A stretch of DNA of 42,808 nt from Richelia sinica FACHB-800 (GTDB lineage: Bacteria; Cyanobacteriota; Cyanobacteriia; Cyanobacteriales; Nostocaceae), in the NCBI RefSeq assembly GCF_014698825.1, contig NZ_JACJTT010000046.1, positions 1 to 42,808 on the forward strand, given 5' to 3'. Of the stretch, positions 26,669-36,508 are shown piece after piece; position 1 is the stretch's first letter; every line of letters begins with the position of its first letter. Both the position numbers and the translations under genes were made by a program. The notes beneath the pieces were generated by a model. The model did no database searches and was not told the DNA's origin. It saw nothing but the letters and a program-made list of their open reading frames with translations.

Positions 26669-27215
26669 GTCAAGTGATTAACTGCTTATTAAATTTACAA
26701 CCAGTTTATCAGAATTTGCGTTGATTTTGATTAATATATTTAGTTGAACTCCATAGACATCTGATGATAATTAAATTTTCATGGGTTGAAACCCTTGTAG
26801 AGATGTTCCGTCGGAACGTCTCCACATTCTTTTTAACCAGCTGTCTAATGAAGTTGATATCTCTAGTCAGGTGATGTTTGCAATCTATGAATATGTATCT
26901 AGTTACCAAAAGTTAAATCTTTGTCAGATGTAAAATCTTGAATATTCCTAAACAAATAATCAATACAGTCGAAAATATGGTAAATTGCGGGCAAATTATC
27001 AAAGCGTATTTGGTTAACCATGTACGCAATTTGTTCAACTAATTCAATAGTAATTGTACATTATTAAAAATGAATAAATATCACGAAATGTATTATCCCA
27101 GAAAAATAGTTAAAGCTGCTTTTTGAGTAGAATTATATCGCCATATGACCGTAAATTGTTTATTGTTTGATTGGTCTGATTGCTGTGTGAAAAATTTGAG
27201 GTGGAGGATGAGGAA
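26669..27215. other. Divergent intergenic region upstream of the GMC oxidoreductase
   Basis: 547 bp, strongly AT-rich, holding the promoters of the peroxiredoxin-like gene (leftward) and the oxidoreductase gene (rightward). Besides the hairpin repeat at 26797-26825 I see no gene and no clear regulator site. Confidence 0.5.
26797..26825. repeat. Palindromic dispersed repeat
   Basis: GTAGAGATGTTCC and GGAACGTCTCCAC pair around GTC with a few wobbles. The near-palindromic GAGACGTTCC form is a typical small interspersed element of Nostoc-like genomes. Confidence 0.6.
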
Positions 27216-28907
27216 ATGACCTATGACGTGATTGTAGTGGGTTCGGGGAATGGTGCTTGTGGATTTCTCAGCCATTACTTAAAACTTGATTCTGAGCAGT
27301 CTCCTATAGAAAAGGTAGTTGTCATTGAAGAAGGAGATGATTTCTTCAACACCAGCGATATTACTCACCAAAATAATTGGACTAAATCTTATGCAGAGGG
27401 TAATATCTTCAAGTTACACAAAGCAAAAACACCTGATGGTATTCCAATTATCTCAGGATGGGCTTGCACTATGGGTGGTGGTGGATCTATCAACTACACA
27501 ATGATTCACGAATCCTCTGAATGGTTAGCGCAAAATATCGGCAGAGATAAAGCATATTGGGATAGTCTCAAAGCCGAACTCAACCAAAAATTTTTGAGGG
27601 AAAACCCAACTAAAAATCTATCCCCGGTCACTAAAACTGTAATCAAAGCTGCCGAAGAAGAAGGTTTTCATATCAGCACTGATACCATTGAAAATATTCC
27701 TAATTATCGAGAAGGTAATACTAACTGGCTACATATTTTTCCTACACAATTTAACTTTTTTGGACAGCGAACTAATAGTGGTGTTTCCCTGGTCAATTGG
27801 TTTGACCAAAGTGTAGAAATCAAAACTAGATGCAGAGTTGTCAAGTTAGAGTTGACAAATGACCCAGAGGATAAAGCAAGGTGTGTAGGGATATATGTGC
27901 AGTATCTGGATACAGATAAAAAAGAGTTCTTGCCTCTATCTGATAATGGCAAATTAATTATGTGTGCGGGTGCAGCTACTCCCAAACTTCTATGGTTACA
28001 GCGAGAAAGATTGGAAAATGCAGAAATTGGCAGATATGTGAGTGACCATATTGTTCTACCCCTGGGGGTGTATGTTCCAGATAAGAAAATAGATGTTACC
28101 CCAAAAGATGTATATGTTCCTGTCTTTGCAACGACGGTGTGGCAACCAGAAGCCCAAGGTAAGCCTACTGTTTGTTGCTTTGATTTCTTTGCTGGAGACT
28201 TTGAAAAGCTCTGGTTTATTATCTCACACCTATACTTGACCTTTTTATTGCCTAATTGGCTAAAAAAGATTGTGATTCAAGTGCCTTTATTGTTTTACAT
28301 TACCAAGAATTTTGTGAGAATTCTGATTCAATTGGTGAACTTCTTCATTAATTTGTGGATGGGAATATCTAACACAATTCAGGGTAAACCATGGGATCAG
28401 GAATTAGAGTTAATTACAGCAATTGTTAAATTCAATCCGGCAATGGATGGTTACTATTCAGGTGATGGTTCAGAAATTACATTAGGCTTCTTTACCGAAG
28501 ATAAGCGAGGTGTATTGCCATCTAGCTTCAATCAAGATAAAGAGGTGGCTAAGTCCGTCATTAAAAAACAATTGGCATTGTTGAACCGCTTAGGACAAAA
28601 GCCACACTGGTTATTTAAGTTTGTCTTTCGCTTGTTTACTAAGATTCCCTATGAACCTGAACAAGTAGAACGTTACGTTGATGTTTACAGTCGCAAGTTT
28701 TTGCTGTCTGAACAGCATTTAGCGGGAGGTTGCTTGTTTAACAAAGCGATAGATACAGGTATGAACAATGTCACAAATACTGGGAAATTGTATGGTTCAG
28801 CTAATGTATATATAGCAGACCTATCAACTGTCCCCTTGCCACGAATTAGTCCACAAATGACTGCATATATTATTGGTTTTCATGTGGCTAAATCATTAAA
28901 ACCATAG
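27216..28907 (+). CDS. GMC-type FAD-dependent oxidoreductase
   Basis: 563 residues. The N-terminal Rossmann motif VIVVGSGNGACG (GxGxxG, residues 9-14) binds FAD; VVIEEGDDF ends the second strand with the ribose-binding acidic residue. MGGGGSINYTMIHESSEW and LIMCAGAATPKLLWLQ are GMC-like signatures, and the C-terminus has EQHLAGGC and IADLSTVPLPRISPQMTAYIIGFHVAKSL. A hydrophobic stretch near 335-390 suggests membrane association, as in cholesterol-oxidase-like members. The ATG after GGAGGATGAGG is preferred to an in-frame TTG. The substrate (an alcohol or sterol-like compound) is not predictable. Confidence 0.82.
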   Translation: MTYDVIVVGSGNGACGFLSHYLKLDSEQSPIEKVVVIEEGDDFFNTSDITHQNNWTKSYAEGNIFKLHKAKTPDGIPIISGWACTMGGGGSINYTMIHESSEWLAQNIGRDKAYWDSLKAELNQKFLRENPTKNLSPVTKTVIKAAEEEGFHISTDTIENIPNYREGNTNWLHIFPTQFNFFGQRTNSGVSLVNWFDQSVEIKTRCRVVKLELTNDPEDKARCVGIYVQYLDTDKKEFLPLSDNGKLIMCAGAATPKLLWLQRERLENAEIGRYVSDHIVLPLGVYVPDKKIDVTPKDVYVPVFATTVWQPEAQGKPTVCCFDFFAGDFEKLWFIISHLYLTFLLPNWLKKIVIQVPLLFYITKNFVRILIQLVNFFINLWMGISNTIQGKPWDQELELITAIVKFNPAMDGYYSGDGSEITLGFFTEDKRGVLPSSFNQDKEVAKSVIKKQLALLNRLGQKPHWLFKFVFRLFTKIPYEPEQVERYVDVYSRKFLLSEQHLAGGCLFNKAIDTGMNNVTNTGKLYGSANVYIADLSTVPLPRISPQMTAYIIGFHVAKSLKP

Positions 28908-28991
28908 ACTAGTGATTTGAGCATTACTTACATTCATGGCACGAACATGTCATACAAATGTAGTTGATTCACCGGAAAATCATAGTGAAAC

Positions 28992-30368
28992 CTAAAGTCC
29001 CAACCAAGCAAACAATCTTTCCCACCAAGAAGTGGAGAAATTGCCGTAGTTCAGGTTCATTTTCCGGCGAATATCTTGAATGTTCCATTTGGTTAATTTA
29101 GCTAGGGTTTGGGCTTCGTTTTCAAATCGTTGAGGTAAAGACCGTTTATATTCTCTCCCTGCACGACACTTGAGTTCTCCCGTAAAAGGATGTTGCATAA
29201 TATAACGTCCTTGGAAAAATTCTTGGTTTCCTGTTTCTTGAAACATCAAATCTTCAGGGAATTTATTACGAGTGTAGCGAACGTGTAAACGAGTGATAAA
29301 TACATTGCTAATGGGGAAAGGACGGCGAAATTGAGGTAAAAAATTAGAATTTGGTTCAACATTATTATCCAACCAAAAAACCCCGGATTGCTTTAATTCC
29401 TCTGGGTTGAGAGGTTCAGCAGAACAAGGGTCACAACTAGCCATATTCCAAGCGTATTCTAAGAAGGCAACTTTCCGGTCTTCTTTGATGTAAGAAATTT
29501 GGAACATGGATTTATAAAAGTCTCCAAATTCTGATTTGATATATACAGGAATGTTGACATCAGAAGGAATTTTGACTGTACGGTAATTGGTAATTTCTGC
29601 TTCTCCTTTGGGTGACAGGACGTAGACAATTAAATCTTGTTCTGCGGAGGCGTTAATCATGCCTAAACGAATGGGCAAGATAAATTTCGGAGATTGGTAG
29701 GAAATTTGCAAAGGTCGCAAAAATTCATAACCAGATTTTTCAAATTCTGTCAGATTGACCTTAGCTACAAAAAATTTCATGGAGGAGCGAATATAGGGTT
29801 TAAGTAACTGATTCGCACCTTGGGGAATATTGTAGCCATTGGTCTTCAACCAAGTTTCTAATCCATTGGATTCCTTGGCACTAAGAATCACAATTTCATA
29901 CTCCCCAACATTAAATCTAGCTTCTACAGTTACACCCAAACTGCGATCGCGCTGCAAATTTTGCAGACCTCCTCTGGTTGCACCTGCTGTTGGTGCTGGC
30001 AATGCCTCCATTTCCTCAATTTGTGGGTTGCAAGGGTCAGCATCAAAATATTCAACCAATCGTGGGGCACTAAATGCGTCCAATCTTTCGATAATGTTTG
30101 GATTAGCAACCTTGACTTGTTCTTTCTTAATGACAGTGGGTACAGGCACAACCACAGCAAAATCTTTGACGTTGCCTTGAAAGTCGTTGGCCATAGTCAA
30201 GACAGTACGGTTGCCATCTCGCGCAATAATCACCTGAGAGGCTTGGTTGTATAACTTACTGTCAGCCTTGGCAACATAAAATCCACAAAATGCCCAAGCT
30301 GCGGGTGCAAAACACAGTACAGTGACTACTGTTAAAAGTAGAGGAATCAACCAGCGCAGAGATTTCAT
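28992..30368 (-). CDS. DUF2330 protein with signal peptide
   Basis: 458 residues. A clear signal peptide (LRWLIPLLLTVVTVLCFAP, cleavage after AWA) is followed by FCGFYVAKADSKLYNQASQVIIARDGNRTVLTM and FAVVVPVP, the DUF2330 core. Conserved-looking cysteines lie in DADPCNPQIEE and ASCDPCSAEP, a CxxC that could be a disulfide or metal site. It is probably extracytoplasmic. The start overlaps the stop of the RnfD-like gene by four bases (ATGA), so the two are coupled and may act together at the membrane. Function unknown. Confidence 0.8.
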   Translation of the reverse strand: MKSLRWLIPLLLTVVTVLCFAPAAWAFCGFYVAKADSKLYNQASQVIIARDGNRTVLTMANDFQGNVKDFAVVVPVPTVIKKEQVKVANPNIIERLDAFSAPRLVEYFDADPCNPQIEEMEALPAPTAGATRGGLQNLQRDRSLGVTVEARFNVGEYEIVILSAKESNGLETWLKTNGYNIPQGANQLLKPYIRSSMKFFVAKVNLTEFEKSGYEFLRPLQISYQSPKFILPIRLGMINASAEQDLIVYVLSPKGEAEITNYRTVKIPSDVNIPVYIKSEFGDFYKSMFQISYIKEDRKVAFLEYAWNMASCDPCSAEPLNPEELKQSGVFWLDNNVEPNSNFLPQFRRPFPISNVFITRLHVRYTRNKFPEDLMFQETGNQEFFQGRYIMQHPFTGELKCRAGREYKRSLPQRFENEAQTLAKLTKWNIQDIRRKMNLNYGNFSTSWWERLFAWLGL

Positions 30369-31225
30369 ATTGACACCTCATTCATCATTAATAAATCATT
30401 TTTCTCCCGCCCCCTTGGTTCTGGATGCCAGGCAAATCGCGGTGCTGACCACAGGTAATCAATCAAAATTGTCAATGGAGATAAGGCAAATAAAGACCAG
30501 AAAACAGCAGTGGAAAGATAGAAATAATTCCGCAAAATGAAAGTCAAAATGGCAATACACAATGCCCAAATTATCCGCCCTAGTTTGGCATTAGGAATGG
30601 AACGGGGATCTGTGATCATAAATAGGGCAAATAGTAGTAAGGAACCACTCATTAAGCGGTGTACATAAACATCCCAAGTCCACCCTAACCACAGATTACG
30701 TACTGCCTCTAATAAGGAGTAAGCACCTAAAAAAGCAGCGGTGGTATCCCAACGACCGATGCGTTGTAAAATCATGCCGCCAGTACCAATAAATAACAGT
30801 CCATACCACCATTCATCACCCCATTGTCCCGGTGATACCCACGCATCACCTGTAAGGACTAGGGCGGAAATAATGCCAAAATTGCCAGGGTTGAAGAAGT
30901 GTTTATGACCAATATGCAAGATAAATTTACTAGTAATGGCAACTGCTGCGGCTAAAGCCATGGTTGTCCAATGGTCAGCCCGTAACAACAAACTTAACCC
31001 TAGTCCAGTGATTAAAGCACTACGCAGATTTGATAGTTGTATTTTGTCTTGGAAACCTTGTGATTTACTGGTGACAACGGACAAAAGACATTGCATCGTC
31101 AAACAAGTAGCGATCGCTATACCAATTAATTCTGGTTTGAGTGTCCAGTCTCTTGTCCCAATACCCAAAATCAAAAATGAACCGAGAAACAGAATTTGAT
31201 AATCTCGGATATCTTTAAAGAACAT
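30365..31225 (-). CDS. RnfD/NqrB-like integral membrane protein
   Basis: 286 residues with about eight to nine hydrophobic segments. YQILFLGSFLILGIGTRDW, KHFFNPGNFGII and FALFMITDPRSIPN fit the NQR2/RnfD family, whose true members carry covalent FMN in Na-translocating NADH or ferredoxin oxidoreductases. The other Rnf/Nqr subunits are absent here and I do not see the usual S(T)GATP-like flavin site, so an independent role is likely. The internal ATG is chosen over one 13 codons earlier because it follows GAGGGAGGGG, a strong Shine-Dalgarno. It is first in a two-gene unit with DUF2330. Confidence 0.75.
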   Translation of the reverse strand: MFFKDIRDYQILFLGSFLILGIGTRDWTLKPELIGIAIATCLTMQCLLSVVTSKSQGFQDKIQLSNLRSALITGLGLSLLLRADHWTTMALAAAVAITSKFILHIGHKHFFNPGNFGIISALVLTGDAWVSPGQWGDEWWYGLLFIGTGGMILQRIGRWDTTAAFLGAYSLLEAVRNLWLGWTWDVYVHRLMSGSLLLFALFMITDPRSIPNAKLGRIIWALCIAILTFILRNYFYLSTAVFWSLFALSPLTILIDYLWSAPRFAWHPEPRGREKNDLLMMNEVSI

Positions 31226-31408
31226 AACCCCTCCCTCAAGGGTTTCCCCCAGATTTCTCATCAATTTAGACGAGTGGAGGGCAAAACCAGGGTGTTGTTA
31301 CAGAATTTGTTACAGATGAAGGTATGAATCGCTAATTTTGAGTCAATCAGTCAACAGGAAAAATTGGAGGCATACTTTATACACCTCCAACTAAATTATT
31401 ATTTTCAG

Positions 31409-31518
31409 AACTTACGCAAAATATCTCTAAAAATCTCTTTCCTATCCCTACGGGACGCTACGCGAACGTTTCCTTCGTTCCTTCGTGGTTTATTCTTTCG
31501 TAACTTGTGCGTAAGTCC
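31409..31518. repeat. MITE-like element with terminal inverted repeats
   Basis: Starts with ACTTACGCA and ends with TGCGTAAGT, about 110 bp, enclosing a copy of the TCCCTACGGGA small repeat also found near 9577-9629. Such small non-coding elements between genes are common in Nostoc-like genomes. The rest of the 31226-31558 gap shows no gene. Confidence 0.55.
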
Positions 31519-31558
31519 TAATTTTTTATCAATCAGTTAAGTTGCAGTCAACTTCAAA

Positions 31559-33676
31559 TTAGCCAATGATGATTGGCTCCTCATAAATGAAGTCCTGAGT
31601 TAAACTAATCTGGGACTGATCTCTATCTACAATCACCCCAATTAATTCCGTACCAAAGTAAATACCTGTATCTGCATTCGTACTACCTAGATTAAAGCTA
31701 ACCGCACTTAGCTGGTAAGTACCTTCCTTGACAACGATTTTATCAGTACCTCCTTGGAAGTCCATGATTGCGCCATAGCCATTAGCTGAATCGCCAGTGT
31801 AGAATACACTATTGTCATTACCTAGTAAGAAATAGTCAGATCCCGCGTCTCCATAGAGAGTATCTTTTTCATTAGTACCATTGCCGAAACCACCCAGGGT
31901 ATCATTGCCTGCACCACCATAAATGGTATCGTTGCCTCCAGCACCATATAAGTAGTTGTTCAATAAGTTGCCCGTAATTCTATTATTGAGAGCGTTACCG
32001 TTTCCTTTGGTTGCATTGCCAATTAATTCCAGGTTTTCTATATTGGCGGTGAGAGTATAGCCAGATAAACCATCAACTGACACCCGCACAGTGTCAATTC
32101 CACCGCTTACAATAATGTTATTAACGAAATAAACTGCACTTTCAGAAACAGTATCAAATACGTAGGTAAGAAGTTCAGGATTTTCTACAGTATCTACATA
32201 ATAGACATCATTTCCACTGCCACCATATAAACTATCTAATTGAGCACCACCAACGAGGGTATCATTGTTTGCGTCACCATAGAGCTTATCTGCGCCATCA
32301 TTGCCATATAACACATCGTTGCCATTGCCACCATAGATGGTATCTGCACCTCCAAGACCGAATATATAGTCATTGCCATCGTATCCTCTCACCACATTAC
32401 TGCTGCTGTTGCCAGTAATATCATTATTTAAGGCATTACCAAATCCATTAATAGCACCAGTACCAGTCAGGATAAGATTTTCTACATTGTTAGTTAGGGT
32501 GTAAGAAATAGACGAATATACCGCATCTATTCCTTCATTCGCATTTTCAGTGACTATATCCCCAGTGCTGTCAACAACGTATCTGTCGTTACCTAGACCA
32601 CCTACCATGGAGTCACTACCTAAACCACCAGATAAGGAGTCATTTCCTATACTACCAGCAAGGGTATCGTTACCTGCTCCACCAAAAATGGTATCGTTAC
32701 CGTCTCCACCCCACAGATAATTATTACTGCCATTACCATCTATTTTGTTGTTTAAGGCATTCCCATACCCGTAATAGGCAGTACCTGTGAGAATAAGATT
32801 TTCGACATTGCTGCTTAGGAAATGGGAAACGGAAGAATATACTGTATCTGTTCCTTCACCAGCATTTTCAGTTACTCTATCTGCACTGCTGTCAACGTAG
32901 TACCGATCATTACCTAGACCACCCAACATGGAGTCACTACCTAAACCACCAGAAATGGTATCGTTACCTGCTCCACCAGAGATAGTATCATTACCCTCTG
33001 CGCCCCAGAGATAATTGCTACTACCATTACCAGTAATTTGGTTATTTAAGGCATTACCATATCCATTGGAGGCTGTACCTGTGAGCACCAGGTTTTCTAC
33101 GTTGCTGCTGACGGTACGGGAAACGGAAGAAGATATTGTGTCTGTGCCTTCACCAGCATTTTCAGTCACTATATCCCCAGTGCTGTCAACGTAGTACAGA
33201 TCATTACCTAGACCACCTGACATGGAGTCATTTCCTATACTACCAGAAATGGTATCGTTACCTGCTCCACCAGAGATAGTATCATTACCTGCTCCACCCC
33301 ACAGATAATTGCTACTACCATTACCAGTAATTTTGTTATTTAAGGCATTACCATACCCGTAGTAGGCAGTGCCCGTGAGGACAAGATTTTCTACATTGTT
33401 AGTTAGGGTATAGGAAACAGAAGAATATACCGTATCTATACCTTCGCTAGCATTTTCAATTACTTTATCACCAGTGCTATCAACGTAAAACGTATCATTG
33501 CCTGTACCACCGGACATGGTGTCATTTCCTGTACCACCAATGAGGATATCATTACCACCACCACCGACCAGGACATCATTGCCGCCTAAACCACTTAATA
33601 TATCTGAAGCAGCATCACTAGTACCAACATCTGCACCAGCAGTTGCACCGGGGCCGGGAATCCATGTAATTGCCAT
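31559..33676 (-). CDS. RTX-type calcium-binding repeat protein
   Basis: 705 residues made almost entirely of hemolysin-type nonapeptides (GGxGxDxxx; for example GGAGNDTISGGAGNDTISG) that bind calcium as a beta-roll after secretion. A larger unit of roughly 100-130 residues, NVENLVLTGTA.YGYGNALNN...YLWGGAGNDT, is repeated about five times, with near-identical stretches indicating recent expansion. No signal peptide is present; type I secretion through a C-terminal signal is usual for the family. The non-repetitive C-terminus (DFQGGTDKIVVKEG...) could hold this signal. The start is supported by GGAG 8-10 bp upstream. No ABC exporter genes are adjacent. Likely an extracellular matrix or surface protein. 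Confidence 0.87.
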   Translation of the reverse strand: MAITWIPGPGATAGADVGTSDAASDILSGLGGNDVLVGGGGNDILIGGTGNDTMSGGTGNDTFYVDSTGDKVIENASEGIDTVYSSVSYTLTNNVENLVLTGTAYYGYGNALNNKITGNGSSNYLWGGAGNDTISGGAGNDTISGSIGNDSMSGGLGNDLYYVDSTGDIVTENAGEGTDTISSSVSRTVSSNVENLVLTGTASNGYGNALNNQITGNGSSNYLWGAEGNDTISGGAGNDTISGGLGSDSMLGGLGNDRYYVDSSADRVTENAGEGTDTVYSSVSHFLSSNVENLILTGTAYYGYGNALNNKIDGNGSNNYLWGGDGNDTIFGGAGNDTLAGSIGNDSLSGGLGSDSMVGGLGNDRYVVDSTGDIVTENANEGIDAVYSSISYTLTNNVENLILTGTGAINGFGNALNNDITGNSSSNVVRGYDGNDYIFGLGGADTIYGGNGNDVLYGNDGADKLYGDANNDTLVGGAQLDSLYGGSGNDVYYVDTVENPELLTYVFDTVSESAVYFVNNIIVSGGIDTVRVSVDGLSGYTLTANIENLELIGNATKGNGNALNNRITGNLLNNYLYGAGGNDTIYGGAGNDTLGGFGNGTNEKDTLYGDAGSDYFLLGNDNSVFYTGDSANGYGAIMDFQGGTDKIVVKEGTYQLSAVSFNLGSTNADTGIYFGTELIGVIVDRDQSQISLTQDFIYEEPIIIG

Positions 33677-34289
33677 GATATTTTCTCCTAATTTTGTAGA
33701 TTTTTATTAGAACAACTCACGATAGTTTTTGCTAGGAAATGCTTATTTAGATAAATTTGTATAATTCATCTAAATTTTGATTTCTAGCCCCTTTTACACA
33801 GATTTATGCTAAAAACTCTGAGTAATTGAGAATCTTTTTGTGTGATAGAAGACTTGCCCTGAGTAGCTTTGCGGTTATCTTCCTGGAGTTAATCTACAAA
33901 CCCTTCCAGGAAGATTACGGACGATAAAAGTTATATTTACATTTCTTTACATTCACCAATAGGATCTATTTAGGTTGTAGATGAAGAGTAGATAACTACT
34001 AATTGATCTGACTTAACTGTGATGGATTACAGGTTAATATGTCTAAACACAAAGGTTATACTTTAAGGCAAAATCAATATCAATATTTAGTGATTTAACG
34101 TTTTAATTTACGTACTAAGTTAATTTATACATATGCTCAATAGTCCGTAGGTTTAGTTAACTATGATTTAGGATTGTTTATCTAGACCGAAAGAAAATAA
34201 AAACTCGATATGGCAATCAGAACACAAGATTTACGGTTGAATTAATTTGCTATAGTAACTATTCTGTGTGGGGTCAGAGCAAATGAATA
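33677..34289. other. Divergent intergenic region between the RTX gene and the deacetylase
   Basis: 613 bp, AT-rich, no supportable gene. It contains the promoters of both flanking genes, unidentified. The one clear structure is a hairpin at 33874-33918: GTTATCTTCCTGGA pairs with TCCAGGAAGATTAC with one mismatch around a 17-nt loop; it lacks a T-run and is more likely a dispersed palindrome than a terminator. Confidence 0.5.
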
Positions 34290-34982
34290 ATGATGCCTTT
34301 AGCCCCTTTTTTACCGTTGATTTATCGTGTCCTGAAACCTAGTTTTCCACAATGTCTGTGGTCAGGAAGCACCAATAGCAAAACGATCGCACTCTCTTTT
34401 GATGACGGGCCTCATCCTGAATATACAGCGCAAGTTTTAACAATTTTAGACCGTTACAACATAACAGCTAGTTTCTTTTGGCTGGGTGTTTGTGTTAATC
34501 GTTATCCCAATATTGCTCAAGCAGTCAGTCGTAAACACTGGATAGGGTTACATGGTTATGAACATCATAATTTTCCTCTCCTATCTCCTCCAGAACTCAA
34601 GCAGAGTTTAGAAAAAACCCAAGCTGCGATTTACAGTGCTTGCAATTTACACCCTACCCAAGTACGAGACGTTCGACCCCCCAATGGTTTATTTACACCC
34701 AAGACGTTGAAATTATTTCGAGAATGGAATTACCGGTCAGTGATGTGGAGTGTGGTTCCAGAAGACTGGGTGAGACCAGGTGTAAATATAGTTGTGCAGC
34801 GTGTGCTGCAACAAGTGACAGGTGGGTCACTGATTGTTTTACATGATGGGATGTGCGGTGGAGAAGATGTTGCAGATATTATCCAAATTTTGATTCCCCA
34901 GCTTCTACAGCAAGGGTATGAGTTTGTCACAGTGGACAGTTTATGGAACAGTCAGCCAATTATGGCTAATCACTATAAATAA
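34290..34982 (+). CDS. Polysaccharide deacetylase (NodB domain)
   Basis: 230 residues, carbohydrate esterase family 4-like. Motifs in order: ALSFDDGPHPEYT with D38/D39 (catalytic base and metal ligand), GLHGYEHHNF (the HxxxH metal ligands), RPPNGLF (the substrate-groove arginine) and LIVLHDG (second histidine). It would remove N-acetyl groups from a glycan such as peptidoglycan, chitin-like or exopolysaccharide. The N-terminus has a weak hydrophobic stretch (LAPFLPLIYRVL) rather than a clear signal peptide. The start is not supported by a good Shine-Dalgarno; two adjacent ATGs are possible. It is 136 bp before pncB on the same strand. Confidence 0.85.
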   Translation: MMPLAPFLPLIYRVLKPSFPQCLWSGSTNSKTIALSFDDGPHPEYTAQVLTILDRYNITASFFWLGVCVNRYPNIAQAVSRKHWIGLHGYEHHNFPLLSPPELKQSLEKTQAAIYSACNLHPTQVRDVRPPNGLFTPKTLKLFREWNYRSVMWSVVPEDWVRPGVNIVVQRVLQQVTGGSLIVLHDGMCGGEDVADIIQILIPQLLQQGYEFVTVDSLWNSQPIMANHYK

Positions 34983-35055
34983 ATTTGAATTTATGAAAAA
35001 ATAAACAATTACTTTCCTCTTAAAGTCAGCTTTTCGAGTATTTTTGTGCTGATAC

Positions 35056-35087
35056 TTGACATTAATTATGGTAGATTCTACCATAAT
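35056..35087 (+). promoter_or_regulatory. pncB promoter region with perfect 23-bp palindrome (candidate NrtR operator)
   Basis: A perfect palindrome with 11-bp arms (ATTATGGTAGA and its complement) around a single T occupies 35065-35087. It directly follows TTGACA, an ideal -35 hexamer, at 35056-35061; CATAAT at its right end resembles a -10 box although at 20 bp the spacing is long. The position is that of a repressor site, and an NrtR-type regulator is encoded in the same gene cluster. Confidence 0.6.
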
Positions 35088-35118
35088 AAGCAAATCACTT
35101 TTGGTGAGACATGCTGAT

Positions 35119-36498
35119 ATGACGACTTCCTCAGCGGTAGACGACAGGCAAAAAATTGACCAAACTCCAAAACTAAATATCAGTCCAGAAGATTACAGCT
35201 TGTTAACAGACCTGTATCAGCTAACAATGGCAGCTTGTTATACAGGTGAAGGTATTGAACAAAAACAAGCCAGCTTTGAGTTGTTTGCTAGACGCTTACC
35301 GGAGGGTTTTGGCTATCTAATCGCTATGGGTTTAGCCCAAGCTTTGGAATATTTGAGTAGTCTTCGTTTTAGTTCTGACCAGGTGGCAGCTTTACAAGGC
35401 ACGGGCATTTTCAACCATGCGCCTGATCGCTTTTGGTCTATGCTGACAGAAGGTGGTTTTACTGGAGATGTATGGGCAGTACCAGAAGGGACGGCAGTAT
35501 TTGCCAATGAGCCATTATTACGGGTGGAAGCACCTTTATGGCAGGCCCAATTAGTAGAAACCTATCTTTTAAATACTCTCAATTACCAAACCTTAATTGC
35601 CACCAAGGCGGCTAGATTGCGTGATGTGGCTGGTGAAAAAGCAACATTGTTGGAATTTGGCACAAGGAGGGCTTTTAGTCCCCAAGGGTCATTATGGGCT
35701 GCTAGGGCGGCTTTAGCTGGGGGTTTGGATTCTACTTCTAATGTGTTAGCGGCATTGCAACTAGGGGAAAAACCAAGTGGGACAATGGCACACGCTTTAG
35801 TGATGGCATTGTCCGCCCTAGAAGGTAGTGAAGAACAGGCGTTTACAGCGTTTCATCAATATTTTCCTGGTGCGCCATTGTTGATTGATACTTACGATAC
35901 CATTGCTGCGGCTGAAAGATTGGGGCGGAAGGTGAACAGCAGGGAAATCTCATTAACTGGAGTGAGGCTAGATTCTGGCGATTTAGTTAGTTTATCAAAA
36001 CAGGTGCGATCGCTCCTACCAGATGTGACTATTTTTGCCAGTGGTGACTTAGATGAGTGGGAAATACACAGACTGAAAACAGCAGGTGCAGAAATAGACG
36101 GTTATGGAGTAGGAACAAAACTTGTGACAGGTTCTCCAGTTAATGGAGTTTATAAACTCGTAGACATTGATGGCATTCCAGTTATGAAACAGTCGAGTGG
36201 TAAGTTTACTTATCCAGGACGCAAGCAAATTTTTCGCTCATTTGTGAATGGAAAGATACAAGCAGATAGGCTAGGGCTAATAGATGAAAATTATGGTGTA
36301 GAAAAACCTTTATTGCAGTTGGTAATGCAAGCAGGTAAAAAATTACAACCACCAGAAAATTTAACCACAATTCGCCAACGTACCGCCAATTCAGTAGCTA
36401 GTTTACCAATGGAAACACGACGTTTAGATAATCCAAGTTCCATCAAAGTAGAAATTTCTCAAGAATTACAACTATTAACTGAGAGAACAAAAATTTAA
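35119..36498 (+). CDS. pncB: Nicotinate phosphoribosyltransferase
   Basis: 459 residues from the chosen start. Catalyses nicotinate plus PRPP to nicotinate mononucleotide, first step of the Preiss-Handler route. YSLLTDLYQLTMAACY, FARRLPEGFGYLIAMG, TLLEFGTRRAFSPQG, GVRLDSGDL and FASGDLDEW are family hallmarks; YGVGTKLVTG binds the phosphate. The ATG preceded by GGTGAG is preferred; an earlier ATG would put the palindromic promoter element inside the coding region. The gene lies 10 bp before nadD and heads the NAD operon. Confidence 0.92.
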   Translation: MTTSSAVDDRQKIDQTPKLNISPEDYSLLTDLYQLTMAACYTGEGIEQKQASFELFARRLPEGFGYLIAMGLAQALEYLSSLRFSSDQVAALQGTGIFNHAPDRFWSMLTEGGFTGDVWAVPEGTAVFANEPLLRVEAPLWQAQLVETYLLNTLNYQTLIATKAARLRDVAGEKATLLEFGTRRAFSPQGSLWAARAALAGGLDSTSNVLAALQLGEKPSGTMAHALVMALSALEGSEEQAFTAFHQYFPGAPLLIDTYDTIAAAERLGRKVNSREISLTGVRLDSGDLVSLSKQVRSLLPDVTIFASGDLDEWEIHRLKTAGAEIDGYGVGTKLVTGSPVNGVYKLVDIDGIPVMKQSSGKFTYPGRKQIFRSFVNGKIQADRLGLIDENYGVEKPLLQLVMQAGKKLQPPENLTTIRQRTANSVASLPMETRRLDNPSSIKVEISQELQLLTERTKI

Positions 36499-36508
36499 AC
36501 TCCTGAAA

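Noticed and set aside
26709-26909. Short minus-strand open frame between the peroxiredoxin-like and GMC genes
   Set aside because: It spans the palindromic dispersed repeat, has no recognisable motif and no Shine-Dalgarno.
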